Assembly (NCBI RefSeq): GCF_001905665.1
Contig: NZ_LIVX01000001.1
Span: 248,001-312,000, forward strand
Reading direction: 5' to 3'
DNA length: 64,000 bases
Source: Streptomyces sp. CB02261
GTDB taxonomy: Bacteria > Actinomycetota > Actinomycetes > Streptomycetales > Streptomycetaceae
Part shown: positions 54,572-63,122 of the stretch, piece by piece
Numbering within the stretch: the stretch's first letter is position 1
Layout: each line of letters opens with the position of its first letter
Notes under the pieces: generated by a model
Told to the model about the DNA's origin: nothing
The model's input: the letters and a program-made list of their open reading frames with translations, nothing else
The model's database searches: none
Position numbers and translations under genes: made by a program

Positions 54572-55669
54572 TCAGTTGTCGTCCTCGTCGATGAGGAAAC
54601 CGCGCATCGGCGCGGGCGCCTGCTGCATCGGCTGCGGTGCCTGCGGACGGACCGGAGCCATCGGCTGGGTCATCGCCGGGGACATCTGCTGCTGACCGCC
54701 GTAGGACGGGGCGCCGCCCATGGACGGTCCACCGCCCATCCCGCCGTTGTTTCCGTAGGACGGGGCACCCGCGCCGGCCGAGGCCATCGACGGGGCCGGC
54801 GGCAGCGAGGCCGTCGCCGGGGTCCGCGGCGGGGCCAGCGAGTCGTCGGCCTGGGTCTCCAGCTGACGCAGCTGGGACTCCAGGTACGACTTCAGCCGCG
54901 TGCGGTACTCGCGCTCGAAGCCGCGCAGGTCCTCGACCTTGCGCTCCAGCGTGGCGCGGGCGGACTCCAGGGAGCCCATCGCGACGCGGTGCTTCTCCTG
55001 CGCGTCCCGCTCCAGGGCGTCGGCCTTGGCGCGGGCGTCCCGCTCCAGGCCCTCGGCGCGCGAGCGCGCCTCGCCGACGATCTTGTTGGCCTCGGAGCGG
55101 GCCTCCGCGATCGCCTGGTCGGCCGTCTGCTGGGCCAGCGACAGGACACGCGCGGCGCTGTCGCCACCGGGGCCCTGGGCAGGCTGCTGCTGCTGCATCT
55201 GCGGAGGCATCTGCTGCTGCATCTGCTGCTGCGGGTGCCCCATGGGGCCACCCTGCATCGGGCCGGGACCCATCGGGCCGCCCTGCATCGGGCCGGGGCC
55301 CATGGGCCCGCCCTGCATGGGGCCCGCGGGAAGCTGCGGGGCACCGGAAGGCAGCTGCGGCGGGCCCATCTGCGGCGGCTGCTGCTGGACCGGCGGTCCG
55401 GATATGGCGGCGGGCACGGGCGCGCCGGGACCGACGGGACGATCCTGCTGCTCCGGGGGCTTGCGCATCCCCTGCTGCTGCTGGTTCTGCGCGGCGGCAC
55501 GCGTCGCGGCGGCCAGCTTGGCGCGCAGGTCCTCGTTCTCGCGGAGCAGGCGGTTCAGCTCGGCCTCGACCTCGTCGAGGAAGGCATCGACCTCGTCCTC
55601 GTCATAGCCTTCTCGAAGGCGGACGGTCGTGAACTGCTTGTTCCGCACGTCCTCGGGAGTCAGCGGCAT
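54572..55669 (-). CDS. divIVA: DivIVA polar growth protein
   Basis: 365 residues. The N-terminal membrane-binding part MPLTPEDVRNKQFTTVRLREGYDEDEVDAFLDEVEAELNRLL (seen in parts) carries the FTTVRLREGYDEDEVDAFLD crossed-loop and coiled coil. A Pro/Gln/Gly-rich linker contains GPMQGGPMGPGPMQGGPMGP repeats. A second long coiled coil (ARSRAEGLERDARAKADALE) and a disordered tail ending in FLIDEDDN follow. In Streptomyces it marks hyphal tips and directs apical wall growth and branching. ATG at 55669; yggT lies 55 nt upstream. Confidence 0.97.
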   Translation of the reverse strand: MPLTPEDVRNKQFTTVRLREGYDEDEVDAFLDEVEAELNRLLRENEDLRAKLAAATRAAAQNQQQQGMRKPPEQQDRPVGPGAPVPAAISGPPVQQQPPQMGPPQLPSGAPQLPAGPMQGGPMGPGPMQGGPMGPGPMQGGPMGHPQQQMQQQMPPQMQQQQPAQGPGGDSAARVLSLAQQTADQAIAEARSEANKIVGEARSRAEGLERDARAKADALERDAQEKHRVAMGSLESARATLERKVEDLRGFEREYRTRLKSYLESQLRQLETQADDSLAPPRTPATASLPPAPSMASAGAGAPSYGNNGGMGGGPSMGGAPSYGGQQQMSPAMTQPMAPVRPQAPQPMQQAPAPMRGFLIDEDDN

Positions 55670-55724
55670 CTCTTCTTCACCTCTACGTAGTCGTCGGCAG
55701 TCGGCAAGACCGTATCGTCCACTT

Positions 55725-56015
55725 TCACCTCGCGAAGCTGCTCACGATGGAGATCAGGATGTAGACGATGATCATCAGAACGAAGAAGGACAGGTCGAGT
55801 GCCACGCCCCCGAGACGCAGCGGCGGGATGAGTCGCCGCAGAAGCTTGAGCGGTGGATCGGTGACAGTGTAGGTGGCCTCAAGGACGACCACCATCGCCT
55901 TACCGGGTTGCCATGAACGGGCGAACTGGAAGACGTAGTCCATGACGAGTCGGACGATCAGGAGGACGAGGAAGCACATCAGCACGATGTAGACCACCTG
56001 TAGTGCGACGCCCAT
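55725..56015 (-). CDS. yggT: YggT-family membrane protein
   Basis: 96 residues. Two YggT-type helices: ALQVVYIVLMCFLVLLIVRL and LDLSFFVLMIIVYILISIVS, with the conserved TYTVTDPPLKLLRRLIPP between them. This protein is found beside sepF and divIVA in many Gram-positives and is thought to help place division or ion-transport proteins at the membrane. The ATG at 56015 follows GGGAAACGCGGG; an upstream extension of the frame is shadow. Confidence 0.92.
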   Translation of the reverse strand: MGVALQVVYIVLMCFLVLLIVRLVMDYVFQFARSWQPGKAMVVVLEATYTVTDPPLKLLRRLIPPLRLGGVALDLSFFVLMIIVYILISIVSSFAR

Positions 56016-56094
56016 CCCGCGTTTCCCTCTCCCCTGTGTTCGTGCTCTTGCTCGTCCGGCCGCTTCGCGACCGGTCCGTCCGGTTCTCGTGTTC

Positions 56095-56715
56095 TCAGCT
56101 CTGGTTGAAGAATCCGCCCTCTGCGATCCGGGCCTTGTCCTCCGCCGTGACATCGACGTTAGCAGGCGACAACAGGAACACCTTCTGCGTCACGCGCTCA
56201 ATGCTGCCATGGAGCCCGAAGACGAGTCCGGCGGCAAAGTCGACAAGTCGCTTCGCGTCCGTGTCGTCCATCTCCGTGAGATTCATGATCACCGGGGTGC
56301 CCTCACGGAAGTGTTCCCCGATGGTACGGGCCTCGTTGTAGGTCCGCGGGTGCAGCGTGGTGATGCGGTAGGGCTCCCGCTCGGACACGACCTTGGGCAT
56401 GATCACCGGTGCGTTCTTCTCCATGCTCGGGCGTTCGGGTGTGATGGATGCCACGGGGGCAATTCGGGCCGGACGTCCACTTTCGGCGAGTACCGGGACG
56501 GAATGGGCGAGTGGTTCCCGCGGAGCCGGCGGCTGCACCACGCGCACCGGTTCCTCACGCTCCACCTGGCGCGGAGGGGTGTGGCGCCGCTCGCGCTCGG
56601 GCTCCGGCTCCAGCTCGGGTTCGAAGTCGTCGTCGGGGTCGAAGCCCCGGCCGTCGTACCCATCGTCCTCCACGAGGCCGAGGTAGACCGCCATCTTGCG
56701 CATCGCGCCGGCCAT
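56095..56715 (-). CDS. sepF: SepF cell division protein
   Basis: 206 residues. The N-terminal amphipathic membrane helix is [20 protein letters not shown] charged variable linker (about residues 25-105) leads to the C-terminal SepF domain: [40 protein letters not shown] and [20 protein letters not shown]. It tethers FtsZ to the membrane and shapes the septal ring. ATG at 56715 with GGAGG 9 nt upstream; MRKMAVYLG at 56703 is an alternative. Confidence 0.95.
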   Translation of the reverse strand: MAGAMRKMAVYLGLVEDDGYDGRGFDPDDDFEPELEPEPERERRHTPPRQVEREEPVRVVQPPAPREPLAHSVPVLAESGRPARIAPVASITPERPSMEKNAPVIMPKVVSEREPYRITTLHPRTYNEARTIGEHFREGTPVIMNLTEMDDTDAKRLVDFAAGLVFGLHGSIERVTQKVFLLSPANVDVTAEDKARIAEGGFFNQS

Positions 56716-56854
56716 TCTCTGAGTCCTCCGCTCTGTGGTGGATCGCCCTACTGGCCAATGTCGCAGCGTCACCAAGTGCCCGCGATCCACGGGTCATTCC
56801 GCCGTCTTGCGAAATGACCATATTTTCTGCTGTGGTCCGACCTGCTTCGCGACG

Positions 56855-57574
56855 TTACCCGAGCTTCGGGCGGACGCCGAGTACCGCCGTACCGACGCGT
56901 ACGTGTGTCGCCCCGGCCGCGACGGCCTCCTCGAGGTCCGCGCTCATCCCTGCCGACACCATGTTCGCAGCCGGACGGGTCGCGCGCAGGGCAGTCGACA
57001 AATCCATCAGCCGGTCGAAGGCCTCACGCCGCCGACCCGCGTACGGGCCGGCGAGCGGGGCGACCGTCATCAGTCCGCCGAGCCGCAGACCGGGCGCGGC
57101 CTCCACCGCGGCCGCCAACTCCTCGATCCCGTCCGGCGCGACCCCGCCGCGGTCACCCCGCTCACCGGACTCGGCGTCGAGCGCGACCTGGAGCAGGCAG
57201 CCGAGCTCGCGGCCCTCCTTCTCCGCGGCCGCGGAGAGAGAGGAAACGAGCTTCAAGCGGTCGACAGACTGCACCACATCGGCATAACCCACCACGGACC
57301 TGACCTTGTTGGTCTGCAACTGGCCCACGAAGTGCCAGGTCAGATCAAGATCGGCACAGGCCGCCGCCTTGGGGGCGGCGTCCTGGTCCCGGTTCTCGGC
57401 GACGTTTCGCACGCCGAGCCCGTGGAGGATTCTCACGTCGCTCGCGGGGTAGGTCTTGGTGACCACGATGAGCGTCACCTCTTCCCGCGCGCGCCCGGCC
57501 GCGGCGCAGGCAGCGGCGATCCGCTCCTCCACCCGGGCCAGGTTCTCGGCGAGTTCCGACGTGCGGTCCGTCAT
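56855..57574 (-). CDS. yggS: YggS/PLPBP-family PLP homeostasis protein
   Basis: 239 residues. Single TIM-barrel PLP protein with the Schiff-base lysine in IVVTKTYPASDVRIL. VRNVAENRDQDAAPKA, WHFVGQLQTNKV and GLMTVAPLAG are the other family blocks, and SAGMSADLEEAVAAGATHVR binds the cofactor phosphate. It holds PLP and keeps vitamin B6 and amino acid pools balanced; no reaction is known. It follows pgeF by 8 nt and is a usual part of the division cluster. Confidence 0.94.
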   Translation of the reverse strand: MTDRTSELAENLARVEERIAAACAAAGRAREEVTLIVVTKTYPASDVRILHGLGVRNVAENRDQDAAPKAAACADLDLTWHFVGQLQTNKVRSVVGYADVVQSVDRLKLVSSLSAAAEKEGRELGCLLQVALDAESGERGDRGGVAPDGIEELAAAVEAAPGLRLGGLMTVAPLAGPYAGRRREAFDRLMDLSTALRATRPAANMVSAGMSADLEEAVAAGATHVRVGTAVLGVRPKLG

Positions 57575-57582
57575 GTCTCTTC

Positions 57583-58311
57583 TCAGTCCAACCAGACATA
57601 TCCCGCGAGTCGCCCCGTGGTGCGATCGCGGCGGTACGAGTAGTGGTCACCGGATTCCCGGCTGCAGACCGTGCTGGCCTGCCGGTCCTTCACGCCGAGC
57701 CGTTCGAGCTGGGCGTGCACCCCGGCGGCGACGTCGACGGCCGGGGTGCCCCAGCTCGTCTCGGCCCAGGCGGCGGGTTCGGTCTCGGCGACCTCGGCCC
57801 GCATGGCCTCCGGGACCTCGTAGCAGCGCCCGCAGACGGCGGGGCCGGTGCGGGCGACGATGCGGGCGGGCTCGGCGCCGAGTTCGATCATGGCCGCGAC
57901 CGCGGCCGGGACGATGCCCGCCACCATGCCGGGACGCCCGGCGTGGGCGGCGGCGGCGACCTTCGCGACCGGGTCCGCGAGGAGGACCGGGACGCAGTCC
58001 GCGGTGAGGACGGCGAGGCCGAGCCCCGGCCGGGCGGTGACGAGCGCGTCCACCGCCGGGATCCCGGCGGTGCCCCACGGCCCTTCGACCTCGGCGACGT
58101 CCGCGCCGTGCACCTGGTTCATCCAGACCACCCGCGCCGGGTCGAGCCCGAGGGCGCCGGCGGCGAGCGCCCGGTTGGACGTCACGGCCTCGGGGGCGTC
58201 CCCCACCGCGCCACCCAGGTTGAGCTCCTCGTACGGAACGGCGCTCACCCCGCCCCACCGGTCGGTGAAGGCGAAGTGCGCGCCGTTCGCGTCGAAGCGC
58301 TGTCCTATCAC
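57583..58311 (-). CDS. pgeF: Purine nucleoside phosphorylase-like laccase-domain protein (YfiH/PgeF)
   Basis: 242 residues. The metal-site motifs are [28 protein letters not shown] and [17 protein letters not shown]. Proteins of this family cleave adenosine and other purine nucleosides and, in E. coli, correct peptidoglycan precursors that carry L-Ser. A typical arginine of AHAGWRG is replaced by R-P-G here (AHAGRPG), a small change in the usual motif. The ATG overlaps the ftsZ stop by 4 nt. Confidence 0.93.
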   Translation of the reverse strand: MIGQRFDANGAHFAFTDRWGGVSAVPYEELNLGGAVGDAPEAVTSNRALAAGALGLDPARVVWMNQVHGADVAEVEGPWGTAGIPAVDALVTARPGLGLAVLTADCVPVLLADPVAKVAAAAHAGRPGMVAGIVPAAVAAMIELGAEPARIVARTGPAVCGRCYEVPEAMRAEVAETEPAAWAETSWGTPAVDVAAGVHAQLERLGVKDRQASTVCSRESGDHYSYRRDRTTGRLAGYVWLD

Positions 58312-59522
58312 TTCAGGAAGTCCGGGACGTCCAGCTCTTCGGCCTGGCTGTCCCCGTACGGGCGGGCCGGCGGGACGACCGGCGGGGCCGGCGAGAGCGG
58401 GGTCTCGTTGACCGCCGGAGCGGGCTCGACCGGAGCCGGGGCCGGCTCCTCGCGCGGGGCGACCGTGCCCAGACCGCCCAGCGGGCGGGAGGTCTCGGTG
58501 TGACGGGGCGCCGGAGCCGGCTCCTCGCGCTTGGCCGAGACGGAGCCGATGATGTTGTCCCGGCGGGCCGGCGGCTGGCCGCCGTCGAAGCCGGCCGCGA
58601 TGACGGTGACCCGGACCTCGTCGCCGAGGGCGTCGTCGATGACGGCGCCGAAGATGATGTTGGCCTCGGGGTGGGCCGCCTCGCTGACCAGCTGCGCGGC
58701 CTCGTTGATCTCGAAGAGACCGAGGTCGCTGCCGCCGGAGATGGAGAGCAGGACGCCGCGGGCGCCGTCGATGGAGGCCTCGAGGAGCGGCGAGGAGATC
58801 GCCATCTCCGCCGCCGCCACCGCGCGGTCGTCGCCGCGGGCGGAGCCGATGCCCATGAGGGCCGAACCGGCCTCGGACATGACCGACTTGACGTCGGCGA
58901 AGTCGAGGTTGATCAGACCCGGGGTGGTGATGAGGTCGGTGATGCCCTGGACACCGCTCAGCAGCACCTGGTCGGCCGACTTGAAGGCGTCGAGCACGGA
59001 GACCTGACGGTCCGAGATCGACAGGAGTCGGTCGTTGGGGATGACGATGAGGGTGTCGACCTCTTCGCGGAGCTCGGCGATGCCGTCCTCCGCCTGGTTG
59101 GCGCGCCGACGGCCTTCGAAGGTGAACGGCCGGGTGACCACACCGATCGTCAGGGCGCCGAGCGAGCGTGCGATGTTGGCGACGACGGGTGCGCCGCCGG
59201 TGCCGGTGCCGCCGCCTTCGCCGGCGGTGACGAAGACCATGTCGGCCCCCTTGAGGACCTCCTCGATCTCCTCACGGTGGTCCTCTGCCGCCTTGCGACC
59301 GACGGCCGGGTTGGCCCCGGCCCCGAGGCCGCGGGTGAGTTCACGGCCGACGTCGAGCTTGACGTCGGCGTCGCTCATCAACAGCGCTTGCGCGTCGGTG
59401 TTGATCGCGATGAACTCGACGCCCTTGAGACCGACCTCGATCATTCGGTTGATGGCATTGACACCACCGCCGCCGACACCGATGACCTTGATGACTGCGA
59501 GGTAGTTCTGCGGTGCTGCCAC
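58308..59522 (-). CDS. ftsZ: Cell division GTPase FtsZ
   Basis: 404 residues. The tubulin signature is [35 protein letters not shown] binds GTP, and the T7 loop is [18 protein letters not shown]. The C-terminal linker is Pro/Ala/Glu-rich, and the final peptide [10 protein letters not shown] binds SepF and other partners. It makes the cross-wall and sporulation rings of hyphae. GTG at 59522. The 278-nt upstream region (59523-59800) carries a promoter and two inverted repeats, fitting control separate from ftsQ. Confidence 0.98.
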   Translation of the reverse strand: MAAPQNYLAVIKVIGVGGGGVNAINRMIEVGLKGVEFIAINTDAQALLMSDADVKLDVGRELTRGLGAGANPAVGRKAAEDHREEIEEVLKGADMVFVTAGEGGGTGTGGAPVVANIARSLGALTIGVVTRPFTFEGRRRANQAEDGIAELREEVDTLIVIPNDRLLSISDRQVSVLDAFKSADQVLLSGVQGITDLITTPGLINLDFADVKSVMSEAGSALMGIGSARGDDRAVAAAEMAISSPLLEASIDGARGVLLSISGGSDLGLFEINEAAQLVSEAAHPEANIIFGAVIDDALGDEVRVTVIAAGFDGGQPPARRDNIIGSVSAKREEPAPAPRHTETSRPLGGLGTVAPREEPAPAPVEPAPAVNETPLSPAPPVVPPARPYGDSQAEELDVPDFLK

Positions 59523-59619
59523 GTCGAAGGCCTCTCGCCTCGAGTTACGTGTCGTCGCTGCGCGGTTGGTCGCGCCGCTCCGACGGATGCCGATTGGGAC
59601 GGTCCGAAACGCCGACCCA

Positions 59620-59644
59620 AACCCTAACGTTGAAGTTTAGGGTT
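59620..59644. repeat. Inverted repeat AACCCTAA/TTAGGGTT upstream of ftsZ
   Basis: Perfect 8-bp arms (59620-59627 and 59637-59644) with a 9-nt spacer, in the ftsZ leader region. It may be an operator. Confidence 0.6.
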
Positions 59645-59648
59645 ACCA

Positions 59649-59684
59649 GTGTCTCTGTTCGCTGGACTCTTCCGAACGAGACAC
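59649..59684. repeat. Bulged inverted repeat between ftsQ and ftsZ
   Basis: GTGTCTC-T-GTTCG (59649-59661) pairs with CGAAC-GAGACAC (59673-59684), 12 bp with one bulge and an 11-nt loop. It overlaps the -10 of the ftsZ promoter, so it may be an operator, or a terminator/attenuator for transcripts coming from ftsQ. Confidence 0.6.
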
Positions 59685-59710
59685 TAAGTCGACAAGCGGC
59701 GCACGTTCAA
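59681..59710 (-). promoter_or_regulatory. ftsZ promoter
   Basis: On the minus strand TTGAAC (59705-59710), an 18-nt spacer and TAGTGT (59681-59686) match a housekeeping promoter. The leader would be about 150 nt. Streptomycetes are known to use several ftsZ promoters, one of them for sporulation; others were not resolved here. Confidence 0.6.
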
Positions 59711-59800
59711 CGAACACGCCGAACCTCCCGTTTTTCTTTTCACCCTATGTGATCACCCGTAGCGCTGGCCAACCAGGGTGCTGGCCAGGGGCGATACCCG

Positions 59801-60604
59801 TCAACTCCCGGACGATGCGGGCGCCGTGGGGGCACTTACATCGAAGTGCCCCGCTTTGGGAGTGGCCTTCAGGAGCGCGGTGAGGACCCGGGCCTTGACC
59901 GGGCCGTGCTCGCCGCTGCCCCAGAGGACGGTGCGCCCGCCGGTCAGCTCCAGAGTGACGGAGTCGTACGAGGTGACGCGTACGACACGAGTGTCCCGGG
60001 CGATTTCCGCCGGGAGTTCACCCCGGACGCGGACGGCCTCCCGGAGCAGCCGGTCCGCGGGGAAGCGGCGCAGGCTCGGAGAGGAGGCGGTGTCGAGGAC
60101 CAGCCGGGGGACGCCGCGGGGGGCGGTGTCCACGGTGGCGAACCGGACACCGGTCGCGTCCACTTCGATGAACTTTCCGCCCTTCTCGATGAGCAGAACG
60201 GGCTTCCGTTCCGTCACTTTCAGCCCGATCCCGTGCGGCCAGGACCGCTCGACGGTCACCGTCTCGATGCGGGGCAGCTTCTGCCGGAGCCGGGCCTCGA
60301 TCGCCTCGGTGTCGACCGAGACGAGCGGGGCGCCCATCGGGACGGCGGCGACCGTCTCGATCTCACGCGCGGTCAGGACCCCGGCGCCGGAAGTCTTCAC
60401 ATCTTCCACACGGAACCAGGTCGAGCCGTAGAGCGCCCAGAAGCCGCCGACCACGAGGGCGAGGACGCCGAACGCGATCAGGAGCACCCGGGTGCCGGGC
60501 ACCCGGAACTTTGGATTCCGGGCGCCCGTACGGGACGGCCCCCGCGACGACCCCTTCGACGTGCTCGCGCCGCTCTTCTCGGCGGTCGTCGGTCCGGCTG
60601 CCAC
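59801..60604 (-). CDS. ftsQ: Division protein FtsQ
   Basis: 267 residues. Cytoplasmic basic N-terminus (SRGPSRTGARNPKFRVPG), one transmembrane helix (VLLIAFGVLALVVGGFWALY), then the POTRA domain WFRVEDVKTSGAGVLTAREI and the beta domain (VTERKPVLLIEKGGKFIEVD). It links FtsZ-ring assembly to septal wall synthesis with FtsL and DivIC. GTG at 60604, 21 nt after murG. Its stop is followed by the ftsZ promoter region. Confidence 0.95.
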   Translation of the reverse strand: MAAGPTTAEKSGASTSKGSSRGPSRTGARNPKFRVPGTRVLLIAFGVLALVVGGFWALYGSTWFRVEDVKTSGAGVLTAREIETVAAVPMGAPLVSVDTEAIEARLRQKLPRIETVTVERSWPHGIGLKVTERKPVLLIEKGGKFIEVDATGVRFATVDTAPRGVPRLVLDTASSPSLRRFPADRLLREAVRVRGELPAEIARDTRVVRVTSYDSVTLELTGGRTVLWGSGEHGPVKARVLTALLKATPKAGHFDVSAPTAPASSGS

Positions 60605-60625
60605 GCTTCCCGCCTTTCGCCGCCG

Positions 60626-61720
60626 CTACGCCTGTCGGCGGGCGGCGATCGCCTCGTACACCATGCCGACGAGCAGCTCGTCGGCGTCCCTGCGGCCGAA
60701 CTCGGCGGCGGCGCGGGACATCTCGTACAGCCGGTGCGGATCGGCCAGTACGGGCAGGACGTTGCCCTGCACCCACTGCGGCGTCAGCTCCGCGTCGTCG
60801 ACGAGGAGTCCGCCGCCCGCCTTGACCACCGGCTGGGCGTTGAGCCGCTGTTCGCCGTTGCCGATGGGCAGCGGTACGTACGCGGCGGGCAGCCCGACGG
60901 CGGAGAGCTCGGCGACGGTCATCGCGCCCGCCCGGCAGAGCATCATGTCGGCCGCCGCGTACGCGAGATCCATCCGGTCCACGTACGGTACCGGCACGTA
61001 GGGCGGCATACCGGGCATGTTGTCGACGCGCGGCATCTCGTTCTTGGGGCCGACCGCGTGCAGGATCTGGATGCCCGAGCGCTGGAGCACCGGGGCGATC
61101 TGCTGGACCACCTCGTTGAGCCGCCGGGCGCCCTGCGAGCCGCCGGAGACCAACAGCGTCGGCAGGTTCGGGTCGAGCCCGAAGGCGGCACGCGCCTCGG
61201 GGCGCACCCGGGCCCGGTCGAGGGTCGCGATGGTGTGCCGCAGCGGGATGCCGATGTAGCGGGCGTTGCGGAGCTTGCTGTCGGGGGTGGCGACGGCGAC
61301 CCCGGCCGCGTACCGCGAACCGATCTTGTTGGCGAGACCGGGCCTGGCGTTGGCCTCGTGGACCACGATCGGCACCCCGAGCCGCTTGGCCGCGAGATAG
61401 CCCGGCAGGGCCACGTAGCCGCCGAAGCCCACCACGCAGTCCGCCTTGGTGCGCTCCAGGACCTGCTCGGCCGCCTTGATCGTGCCGCGCAGCCGTCCGG
61501 GGACGGTGATCAGCTCGGGGGTGGGCTTGCGGGGCAGCGGTACGGCGGGGATGAGGGCCAGCTCGTAGCCCCGCTCGGGCACGAGCCGGGTCTCCAGACC
61601 CTTCTCCGTGCCGAGCGCCGTGATCCCCACGCTGGGGTCCTGCCTGCGCAGGGCGTCCGCGAGGGCCAGCGCCGGCTCGATGTGGCCGGCGGTCCCCCCG
61701 CCGGCGAGTACGACATGCAC
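60626..61720 (-). CDS. murG: UDP-GlcNAc:lipid I transferase MurG
   Basis: 364 residues. GT28 enzyme making lipid II at the inner membrane face. G-loop 1 is [20 protein letters not shown] and G-loop 2 is [16 protein letters not shown]. The UDP-GlcNAc site shows [20 protein letters not shown] and [20 protein letters not shown] (each part of the motif). Standard length. It starts 6 nt after the ftsW stop. Confidence 0.97.
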   Translation of the reverse strand: MHVVLAGGGTAGHIEPALALADALRRQDPSVGITALGTEKGLETRLVPERGYELALIPAVPLPRKPTPELITVPGRLRGTIKAAEQVLERTKADCVVGFGGYVALPGYLAAKRLGVPIVVHEANARPGLANKIGSRYAAGVAVATPDSKLRNARYIGIPLRHTIATLDRARVRPEARAAFGLDPNLPTLLVSGGSQGARRLNEVVQQIAPVLQRSGIQILHAVGPKNEMPRVDNMPGMPPYVPVPYVDRMDLAYAAADMMLCRAGAMTVAELSAVGLPAAYVPLPIGNGEQRLNAQPVVKAGGGLLVDDAELTPQWVQGNVLPVLADPHRLYEMSRAAAEFGRRDADELLVGMVYEAIAARRQA

Positions 61721-61726
61721 CGAAAT

Positions 61727-63067
61727 TCACCGCTCTCCGGACGGGCGCTTCTTGACGCGCCGTCGCATCGACTTCCATCTCACCCCGGCCCGCTTACCCC
61801 AGCCGGGGCGGCGCATGGCCAGGGCCGCTTTCGCGGCGGGTTCCTGTCGCGCGAAGGCGATGAGGAGCCCGACGGCGAACATGGTCGGCAGCAGGGCCGA
61901 CCCACCGTAGGAGAACAACGGGAGCGGGACCCCGGCGATCGGCAGCAGACCGAGCACCGCACCGATGTTGATCACGGCCTGAGCCGTGATCCAGGTGGTC
62001 ACACCTCCCGCGGCGAACCTCACGAAGGGGTCCTCCGTGCCTCCGGCCACGCGGATACCCGCATAGCCTAGAGCCGCGAACAGGGCGAGTACCGACAGCG
62101 TCCCCGCGAGACCCAGTTCCTCACCGGTGACCGCGAAGATGAAGTCGGTGTGCGCTTCCGGCAGTTGGCCCCATTTCTCGATGCTCGCACCGAGTCCGGA
62201 ACCGAACCATCCACCCGAGGCCAGAGCATAGATTCCGTGCGCCGCCTGGAGGCAGGGGGCTCCCTCGCCACCGGGGTCGGTCGCGCCGATGCAGTCGAAG
62301 CGCTTCATCCGGTTGTCGCTCGTCTTGATCAGCAGCATGCCGATCACGCCGGCCACCGCGAGCACCCCGACGAAGAGCCGGGTGGGCGCTCCCGCGGTCC
62401 ACAGGAGGCCGAAGAGGATCGCGGCGAGGATGATCGAGGTGCCCATGTCGCCGCCGAGCATGATCAGCCCGAGCAGCATGAAGGCGCCGGGGACCAGGGG
62501 CACCAGCATGTGCTTCCACTGGGTCAGGAGCCGCATGTCGTGCTTGCGGGCGAGCAGGTCGGCGCCCCACAGGATCAGCGCGAGCTTGCCGAACTCGCTG
62601 GGCTGGAGCTGGAAGGGCCCGCCGAGGGAGATCCAGTTCTGGTTGCCGTTGACCGCGTGCCCTATCCCCGGGATCTGCACCAGCACCATCAGGAAGACCG
62701 CGCCGACCAGGATCGGGTAGGCGAGGGCCCGGTGCAGCTTCACCGGCATCCGTGAGGCGGCCAGGAGCAGTCCGGTGCCGAGGAGCGCGGCGAAGAACTG
62801 CTTCCGGAAGAAGTAGGACGGCACCAGCTCGTAGGTGAGCGCCGTGATCATCGAGGCGGAGTAGACCATCACGAGGCCGAGGGCGGTGATGAGCATCCCC
62901 GCGCCGATGATCACGTAGTACGCCGTGAGAGGCCGGTCCCAGGCCTTCAGCGCCCGCTCGTACAGCCGCCGTACGCCTCCCCCGCGCGGCCGCCGCGGGG
63001 GCGCGGGGACCCGCCCTCCGCCGCGTACGGCGGAAGGCCGGCGTGTCCCGGCGATCTTGCTCGGCAT
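61727..63067 (-). CDS. ftsW: Lipid II polymerase FtsW (SEDS family)
   Basis: 446 residues. About ten helices. SEDS landmarks are VMVYSASMITA, GNQNWISLGGPFQLQPSEFG (catalytic Asp region in related proteins), LPEAHTDFIFAVTGEELG and PLPLFSYGGSALL. It polymerises septal peptidoglycan glycan strands with a class B PBP. The N-terminal 35 residues are basic (RRPSAVRGGGRVPAPPRRPR). ATG at 63067 with GGAGGGGG about 9 nt upstream; the longer ORF start is not needed. Confidence 0.95.
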   Translation of the reverse strand: MPSKIAGTRRPSAVRGGGRVPAPPRRPRGGGVRRLYERALKAWDRPLTAYYVIIGAGMLITALGLVMVYSASMITALTYELVPSYFFRKQFFAALLGTGLLLAASRMPVKLHRALAYPILVGAVFLMVLVQIPGIGHAVNGNQNWISLGGPFQLQPSEFGKLALILWGADLLARKHDMRLLTQWKHMLVPLVPGAFMLLGLIMLGGDMGTSIILAAILFGLLWTAGAPTRLFVGVLAVAGVIGMLLIKTSDNRMKRFDCIGATDPGGEGAPCLQAAHGIYALASGGWFGSGLGASIEKWGQLPEAHTDFIFAVTGEELGLAGTLSVLALFAALGYAGIRVAGGTEDPFVRFAAGGVTTWITAQAVINIGAVLGLLPIAGVPLPLFSYGGSALLPTMFAVGLLIAFARQEPAAKAALAMRRPGWGKRAGVRWKSMRRRVKKRPSGER

Positions 63068-63122
63068 GGTCGCTGCCCCCTCCGGTCGAGCCCGGTCCGG
63101 CCGGACCTTCCCACTGGTCAGG

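Noticed and set aside
59620..59644. Telomere-type TTAGGG motif
   Set aside because: Only one inverted pair, inside the ftsZ regulatory region; Streptomyces telomeres have quite different palindromes.
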